64,000 nt of DNA from Durusdinium trenchii (taxonomy: Eukaryota > Sar > Dinophyceae > Suessiales > Symbiodiniaceae): NCBI GenBank assembly GCA_963970005.1, contig CAXAMN010006646.1:78813-142812 (forward strand), in the 5' to 3' direction. The notes beneath the pieces are model-generated. The model searched no databases. It was not told where the DNA came from and was given only the letters and a program-made list of their open reading frames with translations. Position 1 is the stretch's first letter; every line of letters starts with the position of its first letter. Shown here one piece after another: positions 35,371 to 46,731 of the stretch. Both the position numbers and the translations under genes were made by a program.

Positions 35371-36102
35371 CGAGTCCAGGTCTGACCGGTCGCCCGATTG
35401 TTCTCGGCCGCGGATCGCATCGAATCTGGGCTCAGAGTACAGAGATTACAGACATACCAACAGCGCGTGAGTTGGTGTGCCGGTCCACGGCCCTACAAGC
35501 CGAAAGAGGCTGGTTGAGGATGGTTGGGACGGGGATGGAAGCTCTTAAAATCGATTCAATCGGTAATTATTTCAGGAGTCCTAGCTGTGTGAAGTGATGT
35601 TGTCAACACTGCTGCAACACATACAGCTTGTGCCTTCGAATAAAAAAATCGGAGTTGGTGCTCGAAATGCGAGCTTCCCCAGTCAGATGAGTGGTTTCTG
35701 TGGTTCAGTAAACCATGATCAGGAGGCTCTGATTGTAAACGCAAGACATATTATCATGATTATCATAATTATATACGGTATATAATTAATTAGTTAAATA
35801 ATCGTAAATGATCCTTGTGTGTGAACCTCCTTGACAGACCAACGACACTGTGATTTTCTCACAGGTTATTGATGCTGCTATTGAAGATTTTCTCACAGAG
35901 CTCGCCGTGTGTCACGGGACATGAGATCGGATGACATGTCTGGGACCCCAAAACCCAGTTCACTCTCCTTTGCTTGAACCATCACCCGGTCACTATAAAT
36001 GCATAGGTAAATGCACATTCGTATAATTTGTTACTTTTTTGAATATATATATATATTTAGGGAATGAGTGTCAGAACACCCCTCCCTTGGTAGAGTTTGG
36101 AA
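35371..36102. other. AT-rich stretch without a gene
   Basis: It contains ATTATCATGATTATCATAAT-like near-palindromes at 35748-35775 and a TA run at 36045-36056. No coding sequence recognised. Confidence 0.35.
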
Positions 36103-36118
36103 CCCTAAACCCTAAACC
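36103..36118. repeat. short interstitial telomere-like repeat
   Basis: Two CCCTAAA units followed by CC. CCCTAAA/TTTAGGG is the telomere unit reported for dinoflagellates and plants. Two units can arise by chance. Confidence 0.35.
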
Positions 36119-39100
36119 ACCCACTCCGGTGCCGCTCCTCAGTCCTGACGGCATGCCGGTGGGTCCGGACCCTGCCGCCTTCTGGTCTGCATCTGGAAGC
36201 ACGCTACGGTGGGATGGGGGGATCACCATGAGTCACCAAGAAAAAAACGACACATCGCACGGAAGATTTCAAGGGGACACCTAGGATGCTATAAAGTTTT
36301 TACATGTTACATATAGTTATAAGTTTGACTTTTGGAAGAGCTCTACCAAAGCACCGTGACCCTTATCTCAGCAGGTGATCTTAGAAACCGGTTGGTGTTT
36401 CGGCCCAGCTGGCAGTGTTTGGGCCCTGGTTGCCTACGAACATCCTGGTGGGCCTTCCCACCAGTACCGACCTACCGCCCCAAAGTTTTTGCACACACCG
36501 TGGAGGTCGAGGCCGAAGTTCAGTTGGCCGCGCTGGTCACTGCATGACCAAGCTGGTGGCTTGGACAGGGTTGGTGACGGGTGGAGAACGCTTCTTCAAA
36601 GGGTACGGGCACATGAGTTTCACTGAAGAAAGCTGAGTCTGCTGTCTAAGTTTAGAAAGCATTGGAGCATTCTGCTGATTCTGAAAGCTGATTCTGCTGA
36701 TTTCTAAACTCTAGAAAGCATTGGAGTGTCTAAGTTTAAGACAGTTTATCAATAGACCATTTTAGATGGCATGGTTGGGGATTCTTTTAGATCTAAGGGG
36801 TCCACGATGTCTCAAACTCACAAAAATGAGCTCTTTCGTGTTTTGGTGCTTGCTTCCTGTACCACGGCAGTCACTTCCAGGGTAAGGGCGCCTACGGCAT
36901 GCCACGCACAGTGGTAAGGGGCTCGTTCCACACCGTGCCGACATAGAACTCCTAGACCTAGACGTGGCGGTGCTGGTGTCTCCCGTGGTTCCGCAGCCGG
37001 AATCGAGTGAATCCGCGGTGGGGGACGATGTCCAGCAACCGTGCCTTGAGAAGAAGGCACGACTGGGCTCCAAAGCTTCATAAATAGTCTCCATTCACCG
37101 TACCTGCGAAGGTACTTGGATCCGGGGGGTTGTTGGGTCTTCAGACATGTCACAGATCCCAAGTAGACCCGAAAGCTGACCTTCAAACACCATTTCTTTT
37201 GGGGGTCACTTAGCACTGACTCGGTACCCCCAAAAACAGACAGACGTTCACCAACCTGCAACCATTGGTGGGTCCAACCAGTGGTCCGAACGGCACCTGC
37301 CAGGCAGAACCCGAACATTGGCCGGTCCGGTCTCCCAGTACCTCCGGGGTGGGTGCCTAGGAGCTGAGCATAGCTGACCTGCGATGAGCTGCGAGTTCGG
37401 TGCCTGCGCGTTCCTGACCACGGAAGCAGATCACCTTCAACTTGACATCAAAAGCATCAATTTAGCAGGACTTTCGGTGTTTTGTATTGTCTTTCTTTTT
37501 TTTTTCCGTATCTCTTGCTCATTCTTGTAATCTAATCTATGGATCTCTTCGTCCGTTGAGTACCAGATCATGTAAACCTGGGACATCCCGGGTTTGCCCT
37601 TTGTTTTCGGATGATTCTTCTATAGGAATCTATAGTATATAAAGTATAGGATAGGATATACATGATCAATGATACAACAGGTCTTATCTTGCCGGGTGAG
37701 CCAGGTGGTTTCGTGAAAGATCTGGCGAACCACTTCAAGGCTGAAAGCGTTGGAAACATCACGTTGGGAGAGTTTGGGGTGTTGACAATAAGGACTGGCA
37801 TATTTACCTACTCCCGTGCAGATGAACAGGAGCCCCCAAAGCATTAGGTTGGTATTCGGAAGATCGTCTTGTCCCACGGGTCAATTTGCAGGGGCCATGG
37901 GAGCGTCTTGTCTGCGGGGGCACATTGGGGTGGTTGACCTGGTCAACCTTTTCGAATCCCATTTGGAGCGTTTGGGATTGAAGTGCCTCAGAGATGGAGC
38001 ACACCAAGCTGCTCGGACACCGCTCATGTTGGCTGAGGTAGTGCAGCCCTGTGCGAACATGATGCTTGGACGAATGAGCACGGGGTTTGATGGGTGACGA
38101 GAAACACAATGACTTTGGTTTGCAGAGGAAAGCAGTCTTCCAAAATGTTTGTTCAGGTTCTATGTGAAGATTTTATGAAGATGCCCTAGACAAAAGCACC
38201 ATGCTGCTGCCGAACATTGATGTGCACTATTAATTGATGTGCATTATTCATAGGTCTTTTATGGTATTTTTTTCCTTTGTCCTGTCAGAGTTCCCCCAGC
38301 AACAGGCTGGTAGGGGACACATCTGGAGTGGTGAACTTTGCACATTCAGTCGGATCGAAGTTTGGGTCGGTTCCCCCCCTGCTGCGTGTCCTGGGTGTTC
38401 TCACGCTCGCAATTACCCGAGAGGTTGCCCCAAGGCACGGTGCAAGGCATGCAGGTTTTTGTGTTGGAATTGTTCGCCATTTGACCACTGCCATCGTCCC
38501 AAATGCATCCAGTGGGTGCACGCTCCAGCGCATTCATGACCTCCAGTAGTGCCTATACCTCGCCGGAGAAATGGATATAGCGGGGACATATAGGTGGTGG
38601 ATGTCGAGCTTAAATATGTAATATATATATACACATTGGATCCGTCCTATTAGCTGTAGCAGTCGGTAAACAATTATCACAATTTTTAGAGAAACGCCTT
38701 TACTAACCCTAACCATCATTTCAAATTGCCGGGCCTATGCACTCAAGCATTTGACACAGTTGTCCGGATCTTCTGTTGCCTTGAAAGCACATTCCAGAAG
38801 GCATCTGCCTGCTGTTTCATCATTCATGGTTCATCCACCTGGCATATTTGGTGAATCTATTGCTCCAACCAGAACTGCATTGACTTTCCGGGAAAACGAA
38901 ACACTCTGGCACAAGGGCAGAATCCTTTTCTATCGAGGTCAGTGGCTTTGGAACATATATGCGGCACAAACTCCTCAGTGGAAGTGGAAGATTGATTAAA
39001 ACAGGCCTGGAATATCCCCCAAGCGTACAGAGTGCACATTTGCATTTGAGCTTTTCCTGCAGACATGACTTTTCCAGTCATGACTGTTAATTGAGCAAAA

Positions 39101-39173
39101 GCCTTCTCATTTGGATTGTAAGACCTCTACATATGGAGGGGCTTTATTCATCCACAGTCTACATGACCGGCAG
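36119..39173. other. stretch without a recognised gene
   Basis: A local duplication of TTTAGAAAGCATTGGAG-type words lies at 36650-36745. A segment at 37825-37855 (CCCCCAAA, then TTAGGTTGGTATT) has a diverged relative near 57320. Open frames at 37662-37847 and 37816-38097 have no motif. Confidence 0.3.
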
Positions 39174-39278
39174 GTTCCGCATGACTGGCAGTCCACAGAC
39201 TTGCTTTCTGTCGCCAAGCGCGGATCCGATCAGTCGGAGCAAGATGATAACAGCGGAGGACCTTCTTGGTCAATTCTG
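39174..39278 (+). CDS. candidate exon of an unidentified gene
   Basis: After acceptor accggcag the frame reads FRMTGSPQTCFLSPSADPIS then RSKMITAEDLLGQF, up to a GT at 39279 (or 39269). It has a natural amino-acid composition. It may belong to the same gene as the next two entries. Confidence 0.33.
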
Positions 39279-39324
39279 GTAGAGGCACCTGATTGATCGG
39301 ATTCCTGATCCTCCTCTGTTTCAG

Positions 39325-39554
39325 AATATATGTAGAGTCCCAGCAACTCTTCGACGTTGCGCTGAATCGCCGGCCGATCACCTTCCACATGCATATTTGC
39401 CCGACACCCGCCACTTGGCGTGATCTGAAAGCATTTGTCCGGCCTCAGGATGCCAGTCGGAATGGTCTATGTTCCGGGCATGACGAGTCCAGGCATCGCG
39501 GTGCCGTATGGTGCCGTGCAAGGGAATTCTGGGTCAACGATGGCGGGTGCCTGA
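39325..39554 (+). CDS. candidate exon(s) of an unidentified gene, with a one-base frame change
   Basis: After acceptor tctgtttcag the frame reads IYVESQQLFDVALNRRPITF then HMHICPTPATWRDLKAF up to CAG at 39448. One base later, in the +1 frame, the DNA reads MPVGMVYVPGMTSPGIAVPY and a short tail to TGA (39552-39554), which also looks like real protein. Either a very small intron or exon boundary lies here, or a one-base indel. No family recognised. Confidence 0.38.
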
Positions 39555-39689
39555 ATCAGGTCGGTAGAGATTGGCTGGTCACCATAGAGATACGACAATA
39601 CAAAGAAAGTCCAAGAGATAATGAAAAACACTAGCAGTCACAAAGTCACCAACATTTCGATTGGGACAAGTCCTTTTTTCTTTTGTTTC

Positions 39690-40560
39690 CCACCTGTCAG
39701 GTGAGGGTTGTTAGATTTTATGTCAGCTGGCGTCCTCCTCCTCGTCCTGCTCGTCCTCCACGTCGTCCTCAACCGCGAGGTCCGCTTGGCAGTGTTCCCC
39801 GCCGGACCTCAACCAGCACACAACCACAACCACAACCACAACCACGAACACACAAACACAAACACGACCAAACCACAATCACAAACACACAGCCGCAAAC
39901 ACAACCACAAAGACATAAGCACAATCACAAACACACAATCACAAGCACACAATCACAGCACATAACCACAAACACAAACACAGCCACAAACACATCCACC
40001 ACACACAACCACAAAGACAACCACAAGCACAGTCACAAGCACAACCACAAAGACACAACCCAGACAAACACAATCACAACCACAAGCAGAACCACAAACA
40101 CATCCACAAACACAGCCGCAAACACAACCACAAGCGCATCCACAAACACACAATTTTAAACATACAGCCGCAAGCACAAACACAACCACAAACAAAATCC
40201 ACGAACACACAACCACAAACACATAACCACAGTCACAGCCACAAACACAACCACACACAATCACAAACACAAGCAAAGCCACAAGCAAACAACCACAAAA
40301 CACAGCCACAAAGACACATGTACAGCACACAACCACAACACACAAGCACGGGACACAACCGCAACACACAACCACAAGCACAGCACACAACCACAGCACA
40401 CAACCGCAATCACAGCACACAGCCCGAGGACCCACAAACAATGTCGAGAGCCACAAAACTCACGACCATGGCAACATGCTCCTCACCATGGCATGAAAAC
40501 AAATGATTGACATGTCATGGTGGAGATCACTCGAAGTAGAGCATTTGTTTTGGCAAACTC
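39690..40560. repeat. CA-rich minisatellite repeat, locus A, with conserved flanks
   Basis: A core of ACAACCACAAACAC-type units (12-14 bp, about 39815-40430) is bounded by sequences shared with locus B at 53960. The left flank has GTCAGGTGAGGGTTGTT. The right flank has GAGGACCCACAA, CACGACCATGGCA and CATGGCATGAAAACAAATGA. Conserved flanks on both sides show that the whole block is a dispersed element rather than a simple local expansion. Open frames inside it are composition artefacts (Thr/Gln/Asn-rich on plus, Val/Cys/Gly-rich on minus). Confidence 0.75.
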
Positions 40561-40845
40561 TCAGAAACGAGTTGATTTGGCAGTCAAATCAGCTCAGGTT
40601 GTCATCCCTCAAGCGTTATGAAGGAAGCAGATTCGAAAGGAGACTATGAGTGGCTCCCGCCCAGATGGATGTCACTTTCTGTTTGATTTTGCGCTCACAA
40701 CCCGCTTGTACTGGATACAGTCTGTTTTAAGACTGAGACTCGCCAACCCATGGGTCTTAGTCGAAGTTTCCTTTTACTAGCAGTCTTTGGGGGTTTATTT
40801 ATTATACACACCAAGTTACGATATGGAGAGTTGCCAGTGTAGGCC

Positions 40846-41443
40846 ACAATTCCTCCATCCGTGCGCAGGCCAAGTGCTGTTGAATGCCGATTGCTTGAAT
40901 GTCTCCAATGACTCCACTTGGTGGAACACCTCAAACCAGACGATACCAGTCCCGATAGCAGTGCAGAGCCAAGCCATGGGCCATGCCGTGGGCGTGCCCG
41001 GTCTGCAGATGCTGCAGATGCAGCAGGTGCAGCAGATGCAGCAGGTGCAGCAGGTGCAGCAGATGCAGCAGTTGCAGATGCAGCACGTGCAGATCCCACC
41101 AAATCTGTTGCAGGGAATGCACCCAATCCCTTCCCTTGCGCAACAACAGAACTTGCTGCATCAGACCCAAATGCAAGATGCTCGGCAACAGCAGCAGCAA
41201 GGTTCCATGCAGCCTCAACACCAATCTACAATGCAGCAAACGCCAGGATCCACACAACTGCAGCAGGCGCGACAGTCGCAGCTGCAGGCACAACAGGAAC
41301 TGCAGGCATTTCTTCACCAATTGCAACAGGTGCCACCGGTGCAACAGGTGCCAAAGGTGCAACAGGACCAGGTAGCTGTCCCCATGCAACTTCCATTGCA
41401 ACCACTTCAACAGAATCAACTCCCCCCCACGCTCGAAGCTTGA
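40846..41443 (+). CDS. glutamine-rich protein, probable terminal exon
   Basis: The frame that ends at TGA 41441-41443 is open from 40787. A likely acceptor is gtgtag just before 40846. The N-terminal part reads PQFLHPCAGQVLLNADCLNV then SNDSTWWNTSNQTIPVPIAV and looks like ordinary protein. The rest is a Gln/Met/Pro/Leu-rich low-complexity domain (QMQQVQQMQQVQQVQQ and similar) encoded by CAG-rich DNA at 41003-41110. Such domains are typical of eukaryotic regulatory or RNA-binding proteins, but no such domain is visible, so the function is unknown. It may be the end of the gene hinted at by 39174-39554. Other frames of the CAG tract (Ala- or Cys-rich) are shadows. Confidence 0.45.
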
Positions 41444-43874
41444 CTGCAGAGTGGACGTTTTGGGGGGTTTTGAGGTTTTGAGCTCTGAAACGTGGATGGC
41501 TTTCGGGATCCTGTCTGAGTCACCTGGTCGAAACGCTCACCGGACACCGGGCCGGACCGGTTTCAGCACTCCAAGTCAACGTTTCAGATGCTCGATAAGG
41601 ATTTGAAGATTTGGTGATTCTGGTCAGATTTTGTGGAACAGATGCGAACATTTTGTACTGTCCCTTTGAAAAGGGCGTGCATGTTCCTTCAATTGGACCA
41701 AACACAATCCTCTACAAAGAAGTGCCTGCATGTCCCTCACTCCTCAGACTCTTCACTCTGACCTTCAGACCGGCTATAGTTGGCACCACAGCACAGCTCA
41801 TTTTTGGGTACAAAAGGCTGAACCTCCTGCGCGCTGGTTGGGAGTCCGTAGGAGTCCATCGTGCCACAACACCTGGTCATCGGACCTAGTCGTTCAGTCT
41901 CCAACAAGACCGACCGTGAAGAGCTGGTCACAAGCTGCTTGCTTTCGTGGCCCAAGATCGGGCGCAGCGGCTGCGCTTCTTTGCAGCTAAAGGTCATGGG
42001 ATGTTAGTGGTGATGTGAGTGGTGATGGTTATTTTCCCTCAACCAGAAGTTCGAGCCGTCTCAGAGTCTTTTCTCGTTGTCTCGGAGTCGTTGTTTCGTT
42101 CTCCGGAAGGGACGTAGGTGGACGATCACCCAACCTTTGGGGGATTGGAATGGGATTCCACACGTTCCACACGAACAGGTGGACTGTGGACCAGTGACCT
42201 CTCTAAAAAGACCAGGCTGTCAGCCTTTCTCAGTGACTTGGCTGACTTGTTCTGCCCAAAAGAAGTGTTGGGGTCCAGAAAGGGTTCCTCATACAAGAAG
42301 GACTCCAACAGGAAGGACTCGCCCTGTGTCCTGTATGAAGGTTCCCACACTACTCCAACAAGAAGGTCTTCTGTTCCTTAACCGAGCGGTCCAGAGAGAG
42401 GGTTCGAACGACGATGTGGTTGACTGATGGAAAGGCTTGCCATGCCGGAGCGCACGTACAAAGGTGTTATTGTGGGAGGATTTGCTCGTGTAGCAATAAC
42501 ATTCAAGGCACTTTGGAACAACTTGTCAGACAAATGACACATACCAGGACCATCAAGTGGGTGTCCAATGGACTAACTACCCTGTGATCTATAGAACATC
42601 CAGATGGTCCCGGTAATGTACACACATGGACCATCTTTCTGTGAGCTTGAACATTTCAATCGCCCAGTCTTCTCTCAGGATGAGAAGGAGCCCGAGCAGA
42701 AGACCGAGCCTCAACTCGTCCGTCGGAAGCTGTTGACCAACCAAAGCCTCCTGCGGCCACGAGCTGCACAGGCCGGCGAACGCCACCAACATCGTACGCA
42801 ACCAAAAGACACCGTTTGGTGGGGCCACGGACGACACCGCGCTGATGGGGCGAGCTCGCACCAAAGAGGGGCCAACGAAGCTTCGATCCGAACATTCGAA
42901 GCTTCCGAAGCTTCCTTGCCAGCATGGGCAATCTTTAACCTGTTGAGTTGGAGCATGTTCCACATGTATGTTGCCCAGCTTTCAGAAGGAACCTTCTGCA
43001 AATGAGGGAAAAGGGTTGAGGAATGCATGGTGGAATCTCGTATTTTTCCCAGATCCTGGTCCAAATCGGAGGGTCGGTGTTAAAGCTTCAACCAGTTTGC
43101 TAGATGGATGGTGGATGCTTCACGGATGAATGGTGATGCTTTAACGTTCGTCTTGGATGTGGAGATGCACTTGGGCTGGTGTTTGTGCGTCGGACTTGCG
43201 CTGAGAGTCAGAAGCGGCTTGGACTGGGGATCCCTAAAGTCTTGGCTCAAAACAACAGGTTCCGGAGTGTGGGACAGAATCCGGATGGATCCATTTGGTC
43301 AAAGCCCAGAGCCCCTTTCATGCGGCTAGCGCCTCCGACTCGGAGTCCATTCTGTTCATTTTCTGTGGTCCACCAACATACCTCGGTTTTGACCCAGGCA
43401 TATATCATCTCCCTGGAACTAAAATGGAAGTGGAAAATCTCCCCCTAGGTCAGGGTTTGCAGAGGTCAGGGTCTTCCCGTCCACATTCCATGTCAGTTCC
43501 AGGAAGTGTATGGTGGTCGTGGGGTCTTTGTGGGCCCTCTTCCATTCACATGGGAACTAGCGGCCTGAGCTGTACTGTAGGCTTCCGTTGGAGCAGTTTT
43601 AAAGTTTAAAGCGATTCACCTGGTGTTGAAGTAACAATGTTTGTTCGGTTTAAAGTCGTAAAGACGATTAACACCATGGTGGTTGGAAGCGTAGGGCATA
43701 GATATTTTCCAAATCCTCATCATGATCAGCACCAACCAATTTCAACTTTGCTTAATCCACAGAGCCTGAGCATGGCCACTGAGCTGGCAAATTTTACTGT
43801 ATCTTAGGCACAGCCCTAGGAAGTATAAATATGTGTCTATATATACACATACACACACCACATATAGGACTTAC
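41444..43874. other. stretch without a firm gene
   Basis: The region 42680-42940 is GC-rich and open in several frames on both strands (one plus frame reads DEKEPEQKTEPQLVRRKLLT after ctctcag), so a coding exon there is possible but undecidable. Nothing else recognised. Confidence 0.3.
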
Positions 43875-44028
43875 CGAGGAACATCACAATGCACCTTAGA
43901 AGACGATCGTTTTCCTTGACAATCTGCTGATTCTCGGACAACTTTGAAAGCTTCGGAGTCCAGAAGGCCTTCTTGCCCAAACGCCCCAAACCCTTCGGAG
44001 TTGGCTCGAAAGAAGACGGAGCACACAT
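43875..44028 (-). CDS. candidate first exon, minus strand, next to the copia element
   Basis: ATG at 44028 opens a 51-codon frame: MCAPSSFEPTPKGLGRLGKK then AFWTPKLSKLSENQQIVKEN then DRLLRCIVMFL. It ends at a consensus donor GTAAGT (CTCG/GTAAGT). The composition is natural and the C-terminal half looks coiled-coil-like. An in-frame TGA five codons upstream limits the frame. The LTR retrotransposon begins only about 165 bp further upstream. Other minus frames are also open here, which lowers confidence. Confidence 0.38.
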
Positions 44029-44190
44029 GATGAGGGTGTGTCATCCATCTCCCAGACCACCGGACCACACATGACCGGCACCGTCTGCCCCCGTCTCGAC
44101 GCACGCCGCAGGCGACCCAGCGATCCGCGGCCCAAGAGGCGGATCCGTTGGTGGTTGAAAAGGCCATGGTAGACATGATGTAGGACAATT

Positions 44191-44195
44191 GATTC
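44191..44195. repeat. target-site duplication, left copy (GATTC)
   Basis: GATTC directly precedes the left LTR and recurs directly after the right LTR at 52916-52920. A 5-bp duplication is the usual size for Ty1/copia integrases and proves that both outer ends are intact. Confidence 0.9.
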
Positions 44196-44331
44196 TGCGG
44201 GCATGTGACTGCCTTTACACATCCCATGTTTTCGAAAGGACGAAACGCGATGAACATTCCGCGTCGTTCGAACGTTTGGCTCAAGAAAGAGGCGCTTGCG
44301 TGCGCTTCGGTTTTTTCATTTCCCGCTCGCA
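44196..44331 (+). repeat. left long terminal repeat, 136 bp
   Basis: TGCGGGCATGTGACTGCC at the left end, TTTCCCGCTCGCA at the right end. It is unusually short for a functional LTR. It contains TTTGGCTCAAG at 44275-44285, identical to the last 11 bases of the dinoflagellate spliced leader. Directly after it, GGTTATGAGCCCAA loosely resembles a primer-binding site for initiator tRNA-Met (with gaps), which is not certain. Confidence 0.93.
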
Positions 44332-44352
44332 GGTTATGAGCCCAAATCTGCC

Positions 44353-46731
44353 ATGTCGATGTCGACTTTGAGACGGAGAAGGTCAGAAGCAGCCAAACGA
44401 GAAGAAGAAGGCACCCTGGAGATCGGGGTGGCTGACCGAAGACTCGACGCCTTGATCGAGGAGGAGGTGCGAAGAACGAGGTCGGCTGACGCGGGTCCGA
44501 GAAGATCCACGGCAGAGGCTAGCACCCCGCAAGGCCGGCCAAAGGCCCTTCGACCAAGTCCGTCACAAGAACCCAGAGACCGGACGACAGCTGCTGGGGG
44601 AGAGCCAACGGATCCCTCATCTCTGAAGTCTGTGAAGCCAGTTGACCCGGCAAGGTCGCTATCGGTGGAGCCTGGACATGATCTTCCTCATGGGGGTTTG
44701 GGGGCACTTCATGATGCGGTTCAACAAACTTATCACGTATTGCGACACGCACTAGGTCAGCACCGTCAAGGGCAAGGGCTATTAGGACCTCTTGGACCTC
44801 CCATCGATCAACCTGCTCATGGAGGGCTGTTTGGTGATGGCCGGATGCAGGTCGACCCACGTGCACTGGAATATGGTTCCGGGGGAGCTCAAACCCCGGT
44901 GCGACCGCAGGAGCCTAATCCTTTTTGGAGCCCAGCTTTGCAGGATACGATGAGGAGGGCGTCTTCGGGCCTCAGTGGAGATCTATCGGGAGGAGCTGAT
45001 TCTCGACGCCTTCATGTACCAGGTGGTGAACCTGTCCCGCGGGTTATAGCTGAAGGGAATGCTATGCCGGCAGCGGCCTCGGGATCGCCGGTGCGTGATG
45101 ATGTGGAAGCTTTGAGAACCCGCATCCTCAAGGAGGCGGAGGAAAACTTTGATCGGGAGGTCAAACGTCTCTTGGCAGCTAAGGAACCGGCGGACACGAC
45201 CTCCTACAAGACTGCATCAAGTGGGCCTCAGACAGGGGTGGACTCGGAGACCTATGCTGGACCTGAGCGACCACCTGGACTTCATCATGGTGACCTGGGT
45301 GGTAAGGACCGAGGACCGGATTTGAGTTCGAAGGTCGTTCGTGTTGGTGGTGCGGCAACTCCGGCGGCAATGGCTGAAGCTCTGAGGAATTTGGAACTTC
45401 CTCCCTTGCCATCACCCAACTCCGAGGGGGCATCTATCCTCTTTGGAGATTGGTTGACGATGAGCTTCCCGCTGATGGCTGACATCTCAAATAGTGCAAA
45501 GGCCTGGTGGGAGGAATCGCTGACCATTGCGCAGGATCACTATGCTCGCTCGTTGACGATGAGTCCATTGGAACGCCTGAGAGCAAAGCCAGTGGTGGTG
45601 GTGGAACCTGCCCTGCAGAGGATTGAACAACGTGGCATTGCAATGTTGTTGGGAGCATTGCCGGATCAGCTCCGGCGCGACCTGGTCAGTGGACGGCAGC
45701 TCTCGGTCGTCTACATCCTGTACAAGTTGCATGTGACGTACCAGCCGGGAGGAGGTGCTGAAAAAACACAACTCCTCAAAAATTTAGTGGAAACGAAGTT
45801 TGCCACCCAGACATCGGAGTTGTTGACACAGGTCCGGTTGTGGCGACGATGGCTTGCACGTGCACAAGAGCTCAACCTTGCTCTACCTGACCCTGTGGTT
45901 CTCATGGTCACCGTGCAACGCATGATTGAGAGCGCCACCAAATCAGGCGGAGCTCAAATGGCATTTCGAATTGCCAACGTACGGCAAGAATTGAGAGTTG
46001 ATTATGCAGCTACAGTGGAGGCTGTTATGGAGCTCTCGGAGTATGTGCAGGCAGAGGTGGAAGAGATTTCGCTGACTACGCCCATGAAGTCGCAGCCGGT
46101 GACCACCAATGCTGGAGCAGCTGGAACACAGCCGACGACGTCTGTGAAGGCTATGGCATCAGCGTTCGGGGCGGTGGACTCCGATGATCGACCTTCGCAG
46201 AAGTTGGCTTGCAAGTTCTGGAAGAGTGATGAGGGTTGTAAACGTGGTAACAGTTGCACCTACGCCCATGACAATGTGGACATGAAGGGTCGCTGCTTCA
46301 ATTGTGGAGGACTTCACATGAAGAAGGACTGTCCAAATGGGCCGAAGGGGGTGAAGCCGGACGCCAAGAAGGTCTCCAAGGTGAAGACTATGAAGGAAGG
46401 GGAGAAGATGAATGGGGGTGAGAAGAATGTCAAGGGAGGCTCTCCTGGTGATGAACCAGCTGACGAGAATGTGAATGTCCCTGTGACTGCTGTTCCCAAG
46501 CGACTTGACTCCCCGGAAAAGCCTGTGGCAAAGGATGCAACCGCTGAGCTGTTGTCGGAGGCCACGTCGTTGCTCAAGATGCTGAGGAGCATGAAGATGC
46601 TGCGGGTGAAAGAGCTCAAACACAAGTTTGGCACGGATGAGGAGGCAGTGGGTCTCCTGGATGGAGGCGCAACGAATGGGCTCAGAGAAGCTTATCCACA
46701 GAGATGCCACACCTGGTTCCCGTTCGAGTAG
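44353..46731 (+). CDS. copia Gag with start of protease
   Basis: The ATG at 44353, 21 bases after the LTR, is chosen over an in-frame TTG inside the LTR. About 792 residues. The first ~300 residues are basic to acidic and disordered. A helical capsid-like region follows at about 370-600. A CCCH zinc finger comes next (C620-x8-C629-x5-C635-x3-H639), then a CCHC-like knuckle with three residues between the second Cys and His (C648-x2-C651-x3-H655-x4-C660). The CCCH plus knuckle pair fits RNA binding and packaging. Near the end, LLDGGATNGLREA (Asp about 770) is the copia protease active site, with Gly where Ser or Thr is usual. The frame stops at 46731 soon after it; the rest of the protease lies in the overlapping next frame. 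Confidence 0.85.
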   Translation: MSMSTLRRRRSEAAKREEEGTLEIGVADRRLDALIEEEVRRTRSADAGPRRSTAEASTPQGRPKALRPSPSQEPRDRTTAAGGEPTDPSSLKSVKPVDPARSLSVEPGHDLPHGGLGALHDAVQQTYHVLRHALGQHRQGQGLLGPLGPPIDQPAHGGLFGDGRMQVDPRALEYGSGGAQTPVRPQEPNPFWSPALQDTMRRASSGLSGDLSGGADSRRLHVPGGEPVPRVIAEGNAMPAAASGSPVRDDVEALRTRILKEAEENFDREVKRLLAAKEPADTTSYKTASSGPQTGVDSETYAGPERPPGLHHGDLGGKDRGPDLSSKVVRVGGAATPAAMAEALRNLELPPLPSPNSEGASILFGDWLTMSFPLMADISNSAKAWWEESLTIAQDHYARSLTMSPLERLRAKPVVVVEPALQRIEQRGIAMLLGALPDQLRRDLVSGRQLSVVYILYKLHVTYQPGGGAEKTQLLKNLVETKFATQTSELLTQVRLWRRWLARAQELNLALPDPVVLMVTVQRMIESATKSGGAQMAFRIANVRQELRVDYAATVEAVMELSEYVQAEVEEISLTTPMKSQPVTTNAGAAGTQPTTSVKAMASAFGAVDSDDRPSQKLACKFWKSDEGCKRGNSCTYAHDNVDMKGRCFNCGGLHMKKDCPNGPKGVKPDAKKVSKVKTMKEGEKMNGGEKNVKGGSPGDEPADENVNVPVTAVPKRLDSPEKPVAKDATAELLSEATSLLKMLRSMKMLRVKELKHKFGTDEEAVGLLDGGATNGLREAYPQRCHTWFPFE

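Noticed and set aside
36103..36118. Interstitial telomere scar
   Set aside because: Only two CCCTAAA units; too short to claim a fusion or healing event, so kept only as a low-confidence repeat.
39683..40456. Long Thr/Gln/Asn-rich (plus) and Val/Cys/Gly-rich (minus) frames
   Set aside because: They are translations of the CA-rich minisatellite; all frames of such repeats stay open. The same applies to 53882-54430 and 56017-56790.
42366..42415. tRNA-like words (CCGAGCGGTC and GGTTCGAAC), similar words near 35125-35145
   Set aside because: The spacing between the two boxes is far too short for a tRNA and no cloverleaf can be drawn; at most remnants of a tRNA-derived short element.
44296..44352. 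Upstream in-frame start of Gag inside the left LTR
   Set aside because: The only start available there is TTG; the first ATG in frame is at 44353, just after the LTR.
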